This document shows, in pieces, positions 25,997 to 34,836 of a DNA stretch of 64,000 nt. How positions within the stretch are numbered: the first letter of the stretch is position 1; every line of letters starts with the position of its first letter. The notes under the pieces are model-generated. The model saw only the letters and a program-made list of their open reading frames with translations, had not been told where the DNA came from and did no database searches. The position numbers were made by a program, and so were the translations under genes. The stretch is taken from the NCBI RefSeq assembly GCF_000007825.1, contig NC_004722.1, positions 2,954,501 to 3,018,500 on the forward strand, in the 5' to 3' direction. The DNA comes from Bacillus cereus ATCC 14579 (GTDB lineage Bacteria > Bacillota > Bacilli > Bacillales > Bacillaceae_G).

Positions 25997-26925
25997 CGTA
26001 CATTCTCCACTGGCACACTAATCGTATGAAGAATTTCTTTCATAATTTGTTCTTTCGTCGTTTTCATCTCTCCCTCAATTGTTAACGTTAAACGATGAGC
26101 ACAAACGGATGCAGTGAGCGTCTTAATATCATCTGGCGTACAGTAATCTCTTTCATTTAATATTGCCCGTGCTTGAATCGCTCTCATAAATGCCAACGTT
26201 CCCCGAGGGCTTACACCAATTTCAATTAACTCATGGTTACGAGTTGCTTCAATAATTTCAAGAAGATAATCTTGCACATCATTCCCTACTAACACTTCTC
26301 TTGCACGCTTTTGCATCGTAATAATTTCTTCACTTGAAATAATAGAGTGTAATGTTTCTAACGGATCATTCATTTGAAACCGATTCATCATTTCCTTTTC
26401 AGCTTCTCTCGTAGGATAACCTTGGCGAATCGTAAGTAAAAATCGGTCTAATTGAGCATCTGGTAAAGGAAATGTGCCCGCTGATTCGAGTGGATTTTGC
26501 GTTGCTATAACTAAAAAAGGTTCTGGTAATGAATGTGTCTGTTTCGCAATTGTAACCGTACGCTCTTCCATAACCTCAAGTAACGAAGATTGTGTTCTCG
26601 GTACAGCTCGATTAATTTCATCCACTAATACGATATTTGCAAAAATGGGTCCTAACCTTGTTTTAAAATCCGATTCCTTCACATCAAAGTATTCAAGGCC
26701 AATAACATCTCCAGGCAAAGTATCCGCTGTAAATTGTATTCTTTGAAATTTGGCGTCCACACTTTTAGCCAAACTTTTCGCTAATGTTGTTTTTCCTGTC
26801 CCAGGTACATCCTCTAATAAAATGTGTCCTCTTGCTATAAGAGCTATAGCTGCCAGTTCAATCGATTCGTCTTTTCCTATAATAACCTTCGAAATATTAT
26901 TAGTAATTTTCTTTAAATGTACTCA
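25993..26925 (-). pseudogene. MoxR-family ATPase, second locus, N-terminus disrupted
   Basis: The body is a normal MoxR AAA+ ATPase: Walker A DVPGTGKTT, Walker B LVDEINRA, ATQNP and GVSPRG are all in one frame. The natural start is ATG 26925 with AAGGTGG upstream. Its frame hits TAC-TAA-TAA at 26896-26901 after eight codons. The residues expected next (KITNNISKVI) are readable in the next frame, and the original frame returns before IGKDESIEL. Two small indels that cancel explain this. No ATG, GTG or TTG lies between the stops and the Walker A; the first TTG (26772) is beyond it. A full-length ATPase therefore cannot be made from standard starts. Confidence 0.85.
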
Positions 26926-27226
26926 TATATTATCTACCACCTTTTAATTATCTAAAAATTAAGAATATATTTTTTCCAAATTTTAACATGTAATTCGAAG
27001 ATGAAATAGAGTGAAAATGAATCTTTTATTTTTTCTTCATTGCACGCAAAAAAGCACCTATTGTCGTATATTGACAATGAGGTGCTTAACTCAATCCAAC
27101 AGCCTTCTTTCCCTCTAATTTTTAGTAACAATACATCCTTTTTACTCCCACGCATACATTGTTTTCAATTAACTAGTAAAATGCATTCTAATATTACATA
27201 TAATAAAAACCATTTCGATTTGTTCG
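26926..27226. other. Intergenic region
   Basis: AT-rich DNA between the PoNi immunity gene and the broken MoxR gene. Only the terminator at 27047-27088 stands out. Confidence 0.5.
27047..27088 (-). terminator. Terminator after the PoNi gene
   Basis: Minus strand AAGCACCTCATTGTC, short loop, GACAATAGGTGCTT, then TTTT. Confidence 0.85.
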
Positions 27227-28483
27227 TTATAGAACTTCCTCTACATCGACACTCTCAATCTTCACTTCATACATATTTGGGATGCTTGCTTCTTTTGGTA
27301 CCCATGCATAATAATTTTGATCATTTTCTAATATAAATTGAACTAACTTTGTTTCTGAAACATTCCAGAAATTTTTAAGATTATCAATGTAGTCTTCTAA
27401 ATCGTCTTTATAGTCCAGTTGTAATATATAATCTCTTACCGTCAGGGCAAACACAATTAAACTTCCTAATAGATTTTTTTGCTCATTTTCTTCTTCATAC
27501 TCTTGTGGTAAGAACCACACTTGACCTATTCCTATCGTTTTTTTGTATTTTTCATAAAAACTACTATCATCCATATTCTCATAATCATGTATTAATTCAT
27601 TGACCAATGAATGCCATTTTGGCGGAATAATATTTTCCAATGCAGGATTATGTTCAATTCCTTCTACTATATCCTCGATTTCTTCTGTCTCATCTTCATA
27701 GTGATATTCACTTAGGTCTATATGCTTGAATTTCATTTCATTTTTATAATGTGCCAAATCATATGGATAATGATTATTATCTTTTAAACTTGTATCATCA
27801 AGTCCGAGTATCTTTACTATTGCAGCTGTCTCAAAGCTCCAATACCCCACATATCCAGGTTCTTTATGTGCATTTTTCCATTCATAATCATAATGGCCTT
27901 TAAACCATTCTTTCTCCATGTACGTTTGCAATCTTTTAGACGCTTCTTTTTTATCTGTTTGTGCAAGTTCTATAATCTCTCTCGTTTTTGCATATGGATT
28001 TTCTTTATAATATCTATTCGTCATTTTTGTGTATCCAATATCACTAGCGCATAAGAGGAAATCAATTACTGCGTCGTTCATATTTTCCTTCTCAACTAGT
28101 TTAGCTAAACTTACAAGATTCTTTTTCTCCGTCTCTAATAAAATCCCTAGAGATATCATCCAAATTAGATTTAAATATCCAACTTCTCTTTCCCCTATAT
28201 GCCCCAAATCAATGAGGGCATTCTCAAAATCTGCTTCCATTGTATGGATATTTTCTCCTAAAGAGTATTTCGCAATAATATCATCCAACGCATAATTAAA
28301 ATTTGATAGATAGGTTCCTTCTATAATACTATTATTGTCATTAGGATACCTTTGAATACCATTTTTTTCATCTTCTTTTAAACTTTTAATTTTAACTCTA
28401 TTTTTTTCAATAAACTTTTTATGATATTCTATTCCTTTTTTACATTTTTCTTCTATACATAAATGATCTCTCATATCATTCAA
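27227..28483 (-). CDS. PoNi-type immunity protein (DUF1910/DUF1911)
   Basis: A 418-residue protein of the DUF1910/DUF1911 architecture, which other work has shown to be immunity proteins (PoNi) against PoNe DNase toxins. Visible family features include a helical N-terminal half, the IIELAQTDKKEASKRLQTYMEKEWFKGHYD block, and GYWSFETAAIVKILGLDD. No signal peptide, so it acts in the cytoplasm by binding the toxin's nuclease domain. It starts 19 nt after the toxin stop, the usual toxin-then-immunity order. A transcription terminator follows. Confidence 0.88.
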   Translation of the reverse strand: MNDMRDHLCIEEKCKKGIEYHKKFIEKNRVKIKSLKEDEKNGIQRYPNDNNSIIEGTYLSNFNYALDDIIAKYSLGENIHTMEADFENALIDLGHIGEREVGYLNLIWMISLGILLETEKKNLVSLAKLVEKENMNDAVIDFLLCASDIGYTKMTNRYYKENPYAKTREIIELAQTDKKEASKRLQTYMEKEWFKGHYDYEWKNAHKEPGYVGYWSFETAAIVKILGLDDTSLKDNNHYPYDLAHYKNEMKFKHIDLSEYHYEDETEEIEDIVEGIEHNPALENIIPPKWHSLVNELIHDYENMDDSSFYEKYKKTIGIGQVWFLPQEYEEENEQKNLLGSLIVFALTVRDYILQLDYKDDLEDYIDNLKNFWNVSETKLVQFILENDQNYYAWVPKEASIPNMYEVKIESVDVEEVL

Positions 28484-28502
28484 TTCCCCCTAGTTTTTAA
28501 AA

Positions 28503-30269
28503 TTATGGCCATTCTCCAATTATGTCTCCCTTTGTATCTATTCTAAATGTTTTCACATTCCCACTACTATCGACTTTTGATAGTACTCTTTCTACTGCAC
28601 CGTTTTCCAATGCATCCTTAATCTCTTCTGCTAATACTTCATCTCCATCAACAGCCTTCAATATCCTACTTTTTCGCGTCTTCGCACCATTCAACCAATC
28701 ATTTGACATTTGTCGTCCATCTTTAGTTTTTCCTAATTGTGAACTACCAAATTTAGCTTCATCTATAACGTATTTGATCTTTGATTCTGCATTTGTATTT
28801 TCGTATAATCCATCAATTCCTTTTACTATTTTATCATTTATGCCTGATGGTGCACTTTTTCCGACTGGCTTTAAATCAAATCCAGCTTCTTTTAAACTTT
28901 GATTATTCAATAAATTGTCACTAGATTTTATTTCACCATAATTACCTTTTTGCTTATTTGTAGCTGTTTTTGCATCAAAATTATCTACATTTGTATTTTT
29001 GTTACTGCTAGGTTTACCCTTACCACCATCTTTAGACTTCGCAAACTTATAATAAGCTTCTATTAATTCGCCTTGAGGTATTTTGGTTACGATAGTTCCA
29101 CCAATACTAGAGAATGCATAGGAAGCCTCTCTCTTAAATGATTGTAACATTTCAAGCGTAGGCTTCAATTCTTTTGCTAGTTTTACTGCATTAGCAAATG
29201 TACTTACTCCACTTGATGCTTTTGCTCCTTTTGTGATATGGCCTACTTTATTTAGTGCCCTATCGCCTAATATTGTGGTAGCTACTTGTGTTAATCCATA
29301 GGTAGTCAATTCTGTACGACTCTCTGCATCTCCCTCTATCATATCTCGTTTTATTTTATTTGAAAATGCATGCCACATATTTTTTGCAGTTTCATCCAAA
29401 TGGAAAAGTGCATAGGTTACATTAATAAAAGTTCCTATGTCCATATTACTTAAAGCTATTGCGGACTCGATTTCATCACCAATAGCTTTCCCCGATCCTC
29501 TTTGAATAGCTTCCCACATCTTTTTCGCTGTTTCAAACGTGCCAACTATACTGTCTGTCGCATCGTCCCAAGCATTTCTAACCGGAGATTTCTTCTCAAT
29601 TATGTTATTTGTTTCTATATCATTAATTGACTGATCATTTTTTCGAGCTGTTTCTTCTATAATCCCCTGAATCGAACTCACCCAATCCATATTCAACCCT
29701 TGTGTACTAAACGTACCACTCACAGGACTAAATCCTTTCCCGCTTTGCACTTCAGCGAGTCCGGCTGTGATGCTAGCTGCTAATTGGAGAGCGGTGCTGT
29801 AGTTGTTGCTGGATGAATGATTGAATTCATATAAATGCTCTAGTTTTTCTTCCAGTTTTTTTCTCATTGCTCTTAATACCGTTACAATTGCACCTACTCC
29901 GGGCATTGGTGTAAGTACTTCTATTGCTTCTATACTTGTAATCGATTGATTAATTCCCCTTATTTGTTCTCTTATTTCTTGTTCAATCACATCTGTCGAA
30001 GCAACTTTCGCTTGGAACTCATTTGGAAATGCTTCGTTTTGGCGAATTAATTCTTCACATAAGCATATAATTCCTTGCGCTAATGGCCGAAATGTTTGGA
30101 CAAGGTAGGATTTTGCACTACTGTATGTTTGTCCTTGTAATACTGTGTCTATCGCAAAGGCATCAATAGATTGAATGACTTGTTCCATACTTTGAATCGT
30201 AGCATTACATATAGCGTTCATACTTTGAGTTTGACTTTGTACTTCTCCCAAATACATGTTTAAACTCAT
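28503..30269 (-). CDS. LXG polymorphic toxin with C-terminal PoNe DNase domain
   Basis: A 588-residue type VII secretion effector. Residues 1 to about 220 form the helical LXG domain with the LQG motif at 44-46. A Lys/Ser-rich linker lies near residue 400-440, and the last 150 residues match the PoNe nuclease: QKGNYGEI, IVKGIDGLYEN and YVIDEAKFG carry the acidic catalytic residues expected. The protein would be secreted by the Esx/type VII system and degrade DNA in a competitor cell. Its start overlaps the preceding small gene as ATGA. The whole cassette lies without type VII core genes, so secretion must use a system encoded elsewhere. Confidence 0.88.
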   Translation of the reverse strand: MSLNMYLGEVQSQTQSMNAICNATIQSMEQVIQSIDAFAIDTVLQGQTYSSAKSYLVQTFRPLAQGIICLCEELIRQNEAFPNEFQAKVASTDVIEQEIREQIRGINQSITSIEAIEVLTPMPGVGAIVTVLRAMRKKLEEKLEHLYEFNHSSSNNYSTALQLAASITAGLAEVQSGKGFSPVSGTFSTQGLNMDWVSSIQGIIEETARKNDQSINDIETNNIIEKKSPVRNAWDDATDSIVGTFETAKKMWEAIQRGSGKAIGDEIESAIALSNMDIGTFINVTYALFHLDETAKNMWHAFSNKIKRDMIEGDAESRTELTTYGLTQVATTILGDRALNKVGHITKGAKASSGVSTFANAVKLAKELKPTLEMLQSFKREASYAFSSIGGTIVTKIPQGELIEAYYKFAKSKDGGKGKPSSNKNTNVDNFDAKTATNKQKGNYGEIKSSDNLLNNQSLKEAGFDLKPVGKSAPSGINDKIVKGIDGLYENTNAESKIKYVIDEAKFGSSQLGKTKDGRQMSNDWLNGAKTRKSRILKAVDGDEVLAEEIKDALENGAVERVLSKVDSSGNVKTFRIDTKGDIIGEWP

Positions 30270-30628
30270 GTATTGGCCTCCCTTTGTAGTTGCTGCTGTT
30301 CATAGGAAAGGTCGTTTTCTTTCTCACTGAGATGCCGTTTTTCTTTAAGCAACGTCTCTTTTTCATTTTCTAATTCGAATGTAAGTTTTCTTTCATACTG
30401 TCCGATTTCTTGCCGCATATTCGTAAAAAGGTGAAACACTTCTTTGTCGCCGTGCCAAGTTTCTAGTATTCGGTTAAATAAACGATTACTTCTATTTTTC
30501 CATTCATGAAAACTAGCCTCAGCTCGTTCTTGATTTTGCAGCGCGATTCGGTTTTCATTTTGTTCTTCAAATATAATTCGTAATTTTTGATTACATTGAT
30601 TGATTTTCGTTTCAATTTCTTGACTCAT
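30266..30628 (-). CDS. LXG-associated small helical partner protein
   Basis: A 120-residue, highly charged and fully helical protein with heptad-like coiled-coil sections (ERKLTFELENEKETLLKEKR). Genes at this position beside LXG toxins usually encode small targeting partners that pair with the LXG domain for secretion. It ends in ATGA overlapping the toxin start, so it is co-translated. No signal peptide or membrane segment. GGGGGAAAAG lies before ATG 30628. Confidence 0.8.
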   Translation of the reverse strand: MSQEIETKINQCNQKLRIIFEEQNENRIALQNQERAEASFHEWKNRSNRLFNRILETWHGDKEVFHLFTNMRQEIGQYERKLTFELENEKETLLKEKRHLSEKENDLSYEQQQLQREANT

Positions 30629-30668
30629 CTTTTCCCCCTACCTTTTCCCCTTTACGTAGGTTGTTACA

Positions 30669-30944
30669 TTATTGAAAAGTCTTTTGAAGTCCTGTATCCA
30701 TTTTCTCAAATTCATTTGCTACGGAATGGATATTATCAATTGTTTGTTGAAAAGCAGTACAAAATTGTTTCGTGATCTGTAAATTTTGTTGATTTGCTTC
30801 TTGTGCCTTGAAGTTCACAGATAGTGTAGTACGCGTTGCCTTATTTATAGAGCGACTAGTAGCACTTTTCATTCTATCTGAAGCATTTCTCATTTTCGTT
30901 GCAAGTTGCGTTGCCGTATGCAAATTACTTTGAAATTCTCCCAT
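30669..30944 (-). CDS. WXG100-like small type VII secretion partner
   Basis: A 91-residue helical protein of WXG100-like size and two-helix character (TATQLATKMRNASDRM, then QTIDNIHSVANEFEKM), though no WXG triplet is seen. It resembles the TIGR04197/DUF3130-type partners found before LXG toxins. AGGAG lies 7 nt upstream of ATG 30944. It starts the four-gene toxin cassette. Confidence 0.8.
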   Translation of the reverse strand: MGEFQSNLHTATQLATKMRNASDRMKSATSRSINKATRTTLSVNFKAQEANQQNLQITKQFCTAFQQTIDNIHSVANEFEKMDTGLQKTFQ

Positions 30945-31108
30945 TACTTGCTCCTCTCTACCTTTTATTTACAAGAAAATTATACCACGGAAAAATATCC
31001 CAATAAACCGAATGTTCGAATTTAACATACAATTCAGCACTGTTACTGAGGATACGAGCAACGCTTATCTATCAACATAACTGATTCCAAAATGGATTCT
31101 ACTTATAC

Positions 31109-31148
31109 AAAAAAGATGACTTCAGCCATATGCTAAAGTCATCTTTTT
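31109..31148. terminator. Terminator after the quinol monooxygenase-like gene
   Basis: AAAAAAGATGACTT, loop, AAGTCATCTTTTT. Usable in both directions. Confidence 0.88.
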
Positions 31149-31156
31149 CTACCTTA

Positions 31157-31450
31157 TTATTTTACTAACTCTCCATTATAAGCTTTTATATCAAGAGGAG
31201 CAGTTAAAAATTGTGCTGCTTTACTAACGAAAGATGTGAAGTGTTCACTCGTATTATGGCTCGCAACTGCTGCTTCATCTTTCCATACTTCTACCATCGT
31301 ATAAACACTTTCTTTTTCTGTATCTTTATATAAGTCATAAGATACATTGCCACTTTCTTCTCTTGAACCATGAATGAGTGGCTGAATTTCTTCTAAAAAT
31401 GCTTGTTGTTTTGCTGGGTCTACTTGAAATATTGCGTGAATAATAATCAT
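31157..31450 (-). CDS. Antibiotic biosynthesis monooxygenase (ABM) domain protein
   Basis: A 97-residue ABM-fold protein, similar in size to YgiN-type quinol monooxygenases. Motifs are IIHAIFQVDPAKQQAFL and EVWKDEAAVASH-x-x-S-x-HF. It may act on quinones or other aromatic electron donors, though the substrate cannot be read. Start ATG 31450 has GAGGGG before it; a longer frame begins at 31474. It follows the nitroreductase by 46 nt and may be cotranscribed, which fits a detoxification unit. Confidence 0.8.
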   Translation of the reverse strand: MIIIHAIFQVDPAKQQAFLEEIQPLIHGSREESGNVSYDLYKDTEKESVYTMVEVWKDEAAVASHNTSEHFTSFVSKAAQFLTAPLDIKAYNGELVK

Positions 31451-31496
31451 GGTGCTTCCCCTCTCATCTTTCACTTATTGAAGTTCTTTTATAAAA

Positions 31497-32135
31497 TTAT
31501 TTCCACTCTGCAACTTTTTCAATTGGAAGACGTACTGATTGGTAACCACTGTCTGCAGCTTTCCCGATTGAAATTAACATAACTGGTACATAGCTTTCTT
31601 TATCTAGTCCAAATGCTTCTGCGATTTGATCTTTCTCAAATCCACCAATTGGACAAGTGTCATAACCGTGCGCACGAGCTGCTAGCATAAATTGCATTGC
31701 TACAAGACCACCGTCAATTAATACCGTATCTTTCATTACTTCTGGTGTAACCATAGAGAAGTAAGCTGAAAGTTTTTTCATTTGATCTTCTTTTACTTCT
31801 GCTGGCATAAGTCCACGCTCTACTGCTGTACCGTAAATTTCTTCTGCGTTATCAAAGTTGTTTAAATCACCAAATAAAGCAATCATTGCTGAAGACGTTT
31901 CTACTTGAGATTGATTGAATTTCGCAAGTGGCGCAAGTGTTGCTTTCGCTTCGTCACTTTCAATCACTACGAATCTCCATGGTTGCATGTTTACTGAAGA
32001 TGGTGCAAGTGTTGCTTCTGTAAGAATTTCTGTCATTTCTTCTTTGCTAATTTTCACTGAAGGGTCGTACTTACGAATTGAACGACGTCCTGTTAAAATT
32101 TCGTTAAAATCATTTGTTTTTACTGAGTTAGTCAT
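31497..32135 (-). CDS. NAD(P)H-dependent nitroreductase, YdgI-like
   Basis: A 212-residue FMN-dependent nitroreductase. RRSIRKYD near the N-terminus contacts FMN phosphate; APSSVNMQPWRF is the usual FMN block, and the C-terminal region has GYDTCPIGGFEK. It would reduce nitro compounds or quinones with NAD(P)H. It lies just downstream of the MarR-family gene (19 nt gap), as ydgI and ydgJ do in B. subtilis; regulation by that MarR protein is likely. Confidence 0.86.
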   Translation of the reverse strand: MTNSVKTNDFNEILTGRRSIRKYDPSVKISKEEMTEILTEATLAPSSVNMQPWRFVVIESDEAKATLAPLAKFNQSQVETSSAMIALFGDLNNFDNAEEIYGTAVERGLMPAEVKEDQMKKLSAYFSMVTPEVMKDTVLIDGGLVAMQFMLAARAHGYDTCPIGGFEKDQIAEAFGLDKESYVPVMLISIGKAADSGYQSVRLPIEKVAEWK

Positions 32136-32153
32136 AGTTGTATTCTCCCTTTT

Positions 32154-32582
32154 TTATAATTCTTTTATATTTTCTTGAATGTGATTTAACATATTTAAAA
32201 GATTATCGCGTTCTTCCTCACTTAATCCTTTAAATGCAGATGCTGCAAAACGTTCTTTTTCTTCTTGAAACGCCTGAATTTTATTTCGCCCCTCTTCAGT
32301 AAGAGAAACTAACGTAATTCTGTTATCATCTGGATTTTTACGTCTTACAATCATTTCATTGGCCTCAAGCTGCTTTAAATGCCTTGTTATCGCAGCATTA
32401 TCAATATTCACTTCTTGCTGAAGTGCTTTTTGACTAATTTCACCTACTTCAAATAATTGAAGTATAAGCTCTAATCGAGACTGGCTCATACCCGTACACC
32501 CTTCAAATTTCGAACTTACTTCTTTATTTAGAAAGTGTAATTTATATACAATAATCGCTTCTTTTGAGCATGAACTTGTCAA
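32154..32582 (-). CDS. MarR-family regulator, YdgJ-like
   Basis: A 142-residue winged-helix MarR regulator. The HTH and recognition helix lie near residues 50-75 (ISQKALQQEVNIDNAAITRHLKQLE), followed by the wing (RRKNPDDNRITLVSLTEEG). A Cys pair near the start (residue 5 and Cys 29) could be redox sensitive. The start is TTG 32582, chosen because AAAGGAGGGG precedes it. It probably controls itself and the nitroreductase from the palindromes at 32616-32642. Confidence 0.84.
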   Translation of the reverse strand: MTSSCSKEAIIVYKLHFLNKEVSSKFEGCTGMSQSRLELILQLFEVGEISQKALQQEVNIDNAAITRHLKQLEANEMIVRRKNPDDNRITLVSLTEEGRNKIQAFQEEKERFAASAFKGLSEEERDNLLNMLNHIQENIKEL

Positions 32583-32615
32583 ATTACCCCTCCTTTACAA
32601 TCAAAATAAAAACAT

Positions 32616-32642
32616 TTGATGTATCAATAGTTGATATGTCAA
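32616..32642. promoter_or_regulatory. Tandem palindromic operator, likely for the MarR regulator
   Basis: Two TTGA-N4-TCAA palindromes separated by TAG, overlapping the probable -35 (TTGACA read on the minus strand). Typical MarR operator layout. Confidence 0.65.
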
Positions 32643-32721
32643 TTAATATAATCTATATCGATTTAGAATGCAAGCATTTTGTTTTCATTTTATTTTTTCC
32701 AAATTAAGGCGCTTTGTAGCG

Positions 32722-32749
32722 TTACAAATAATGTTAATTGCACTATAAT
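32722..32749 (+). promoter_or_regulatory. Promoter of the Tet-like GTPase gene
   Basis: TTACAA and TATAAT separated by 16 nt, about 35 nt before the leader ORF at 32784. Confidence 0.55.
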
Positions 32750-32783
32750 AGTAATAATTTAAATGACTGGAGAGTGATTGATA

Positions 32784-32909
32784 ATGCGGCAATACACAAA
32801 TAGAAATGAGGAAATGAAAATGGAAAATGAAATGAGGATATTCATAAATGACAACAATAAATATAGGGATTGTCGCGCACGTAGACGCTGGCAAGACGAG
32901 TTTGACTGA
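32784..32909 (+). CDS. Possible leader ORF overlapping the Tet-like GTPase start
   Basis: A 41-codon ORF (MRQYTNR...) with GGAG 9 nt upstream, in another frame than the GTPase, overlapping it by 62 nt. Tet(M)-type genes are known to have short leader ORFs that control expression. It may be a chance ORF. Confidence 0.4.
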   Translation: MRQYTNRNEEMKMENEMRIFINDNNKYRDCRARRRWQDEFD

Positions 32910-34791
32910 GCGTATTCTTTATGAAACGAATGTGATTAAAGAAATTGGCCGAGTAGATAGTGGTAATACACAAACTGACTCAATGGAATTAGAAAGACAA
33001 CGCGGAATTACGATTAAAGCATCTGTCGTTTCTTTCTTTATTGATGATGTAAAAGTAAATGTCATTGATACACCTGGACACGCTGATTTTATCGCTGAAG
33101 TGGAGCGATCATTCCGCGTTCTAGACGGTGCGATTTTAGTTATCTCTGCCGTTGAAGGTGTGCAAGCACAAACAAAAATTTTAATGCGAACATTACAGAA
33201 ACTAAACATACCGACTATTTTATTCGTTAATAAAATTGATCGTAGTGGCGCAAACACTGAAAAAGTTATGAAACAAATAAAAGAGGTTCTTTCAAATGAA
33301 GCATTCCCCTTCTATTCTGTTCTAAACGAAGGAACGAAAGAAGCCCAGATCATTGAATACAAATCATATGACGATTGTATGGAACTGTTAGCACCATTTA
33401 ATGAATCGTTACTTGAATCATATGTAAATAACGAAATAATACCGGACGCACTATTAAGAGAAAAACTAGAACAGCAAATACAGCAAGCAAATGTGTATCC
33501 AATCTTTTTCGGTTCAGCAATGACAGGTATAGGAGTTTTTGAAATACTTGAAAAACTTCCGGCCCTAATGCCAGCTCTTACATCGGCACAAGAGGAACCA
33601 TTATCTGGTGTTGTTTTTAAAATTGAACGTGAACCTTCTGGAGAAAAGGTTGCGTATATAAGAGTTTTTTCAGGTAGCTTACATGTTAGAAAATATGTTG
33701 ATATACAGCGCGATGAGTCTCTACCACATAAAGAAAAGATTAAAAAAATGTGTATGTTTCATAGCGGAAATGCTGTTCAATCTACTATCGTTCCTAGCGG
33801 AGAATTTTGCAAAGTGTGGGGACTGAATGATATAAAAATTGGTGATATTATCGGTGAACGTACGGATTATATAAAAGATATTCACTTTGCCGAACCACAA
33901 ATGGAAGCAGCGATTGATGCGGTACCTAAAGAGCGAATTCATGATTTATACGCTGCACTTATGGAACTCTGTGAAGAAGATCCACTCATTAAAGTGTGGA
34001 AAGATGATGTTCATAATGAACTTTATATTCGCCTTTTCGGTGAAGTACAAAAAGAGGTTATCGAAACAACACTTTATGAGAAATATAATTTGCAGGTTAC
34101 TTTTTCAAATACGCGAGTTGTATGTATCGAGAAACCAATTGGCGTAGGCAATTCTGTTGAAGTAATGGGTGAAAAAGAGAATCCATTTTACGCAACAATC
34201 GGATTCAAAGTTGAACGTGGTGAACTTAATTGCGGCATAACATATAAATTAGGTGTTGAGCTCGGCTCACTACCTTTAGCATTTCATAAAGCGATTGAAG
34301 ATACGGTATTTCAAACGTTAAAACAAGGATTATATGGATGGGAAGTTACAGATATTATCGTCACGTTAACACATACTGGTTATGCTAGTCCTGTTACAAC
34401 AGCGAGTGATTTTAGAAACTTAACACCACTCGTACTAATGGGTGCTTTAAAGAAAGCTGAAACATATGTATATGAACCAGTAAACGAGTTTGAATTAACT
34501 GTACCGAAGCAGGCAATTAGTACCGCAATGTATAAGCTCGCTGCCGTTCCAGCAACTTTTGCAGAGCCTATATTATATAATGATTCTTACCAATTAACAG
34601 GATCATTACCTGTTGCGAAAACAGAGAATTTTAAACGCATGCTTCATTCATTTACAGAAGGAGAAGGCATATTTACAACGAAGCCAGCTGGTTTCACAAA
34701 GCTTATGGCTCCCTTCCCTACTCGAAAACGTGTTGATTATAATCCGCTGAATCGTAAGGATTATTTACTTCATGTTTTGAAGGCTTATTAA
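32848..34791 (+). CDS. Tet(M)/EF-G-like ribosomal protection GTPase
   Basis: A 647-residue translational GTPase of the ribosomal protection type. Motifs: AHVDAGKTS (10-18, P-loop), GIT (53-55), DTPGH (74-78), NKID (128-131). Then an EF-G-like domain 2 and a C-terminal domain with VTDIIVTLTHTGYASPVTTASDF. Members of this group free the ribosome from tetracycline; this chromosomal relative may do so weakly or have a different role. GAGG precedes ATG 32848, with a leader ORF upstream. Single-gene unit with a terminator. Confidence 0.88.
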   Translation: MTTINIGIVAHVDAGKTSLTERILYETNVIKEIGRVDSGNTQTDSMELERQRGITIKASVVSFFIDDVKVNVIDTPGHADFIAEVERSFRVLDGAILVISAVEGVQAQTKILMRTLQKLNIPTILFVNKIDRSGANTEKVMKQIKEVLSNEAFPFYSVLNEGTKEAQIIEYKSYDDCMELLAPFNESLLESYVNNEIIPDALLREKLEQQIQQANVYPIFFGSAMTGIGVFEILEKLPALMPALTSAQEEPLSGVVFKIEREPSGEKVAYIRVFSGSLHVRKYVDIQRDESLPHKEKIKKMCMFHSGNAVQSTIVPSGEFCKVWGLNDIKIGDIIGERTDYIKDIHFAEPQMEAAIDAVPKERIHDLYAALMELCEEDPLIKVWKDDVHNELYIRLFGEVQKEVIETTLYEKYNLQVTFSNTRVVCIEKPIGVGNSVEVMGEKENPFYATIGFKVERGELNCGITYKLGVELGSLPLAFHKAIEDTVFQTLKQGLYGWEVTDIIVTLTHTGYASPVTTASDFRNLTPLVLMGALKKAETYVYEPVNEFELTVPKQAISTAMYKLAAVPATFAEPILYNDSYQLTGSLPVAKTENFKRMLHSFTEGEGIFTTKPAGFTKLMAPFPTRKRVDYNPLNRKDYLLHVLKAY

Positions 34792-34795
34792 AGTA

Positions 34796-34822
34796 AAAGA
34801 GGTGCAATTCGCACCTCTTTTG
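34796..34822. terminator. Terminator between convergent genes
   Basis: AAAAGAGGTGC, 5-nt loop, GCACCTCTTTT, between the Tet-like GTPase (+) and an alpha/beta hydrolase (-). Confidence 0.9.
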
Positions 34823-34836
34823 CATGTATTAATAGG

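Noticed and set aside
26770..26772. TTG 26772 as the true start of the second MoxR gene
   Set aside because: It lies downstream of the Walker A motif and has no suitable ribosome binding site; the upstream coding signal continues.
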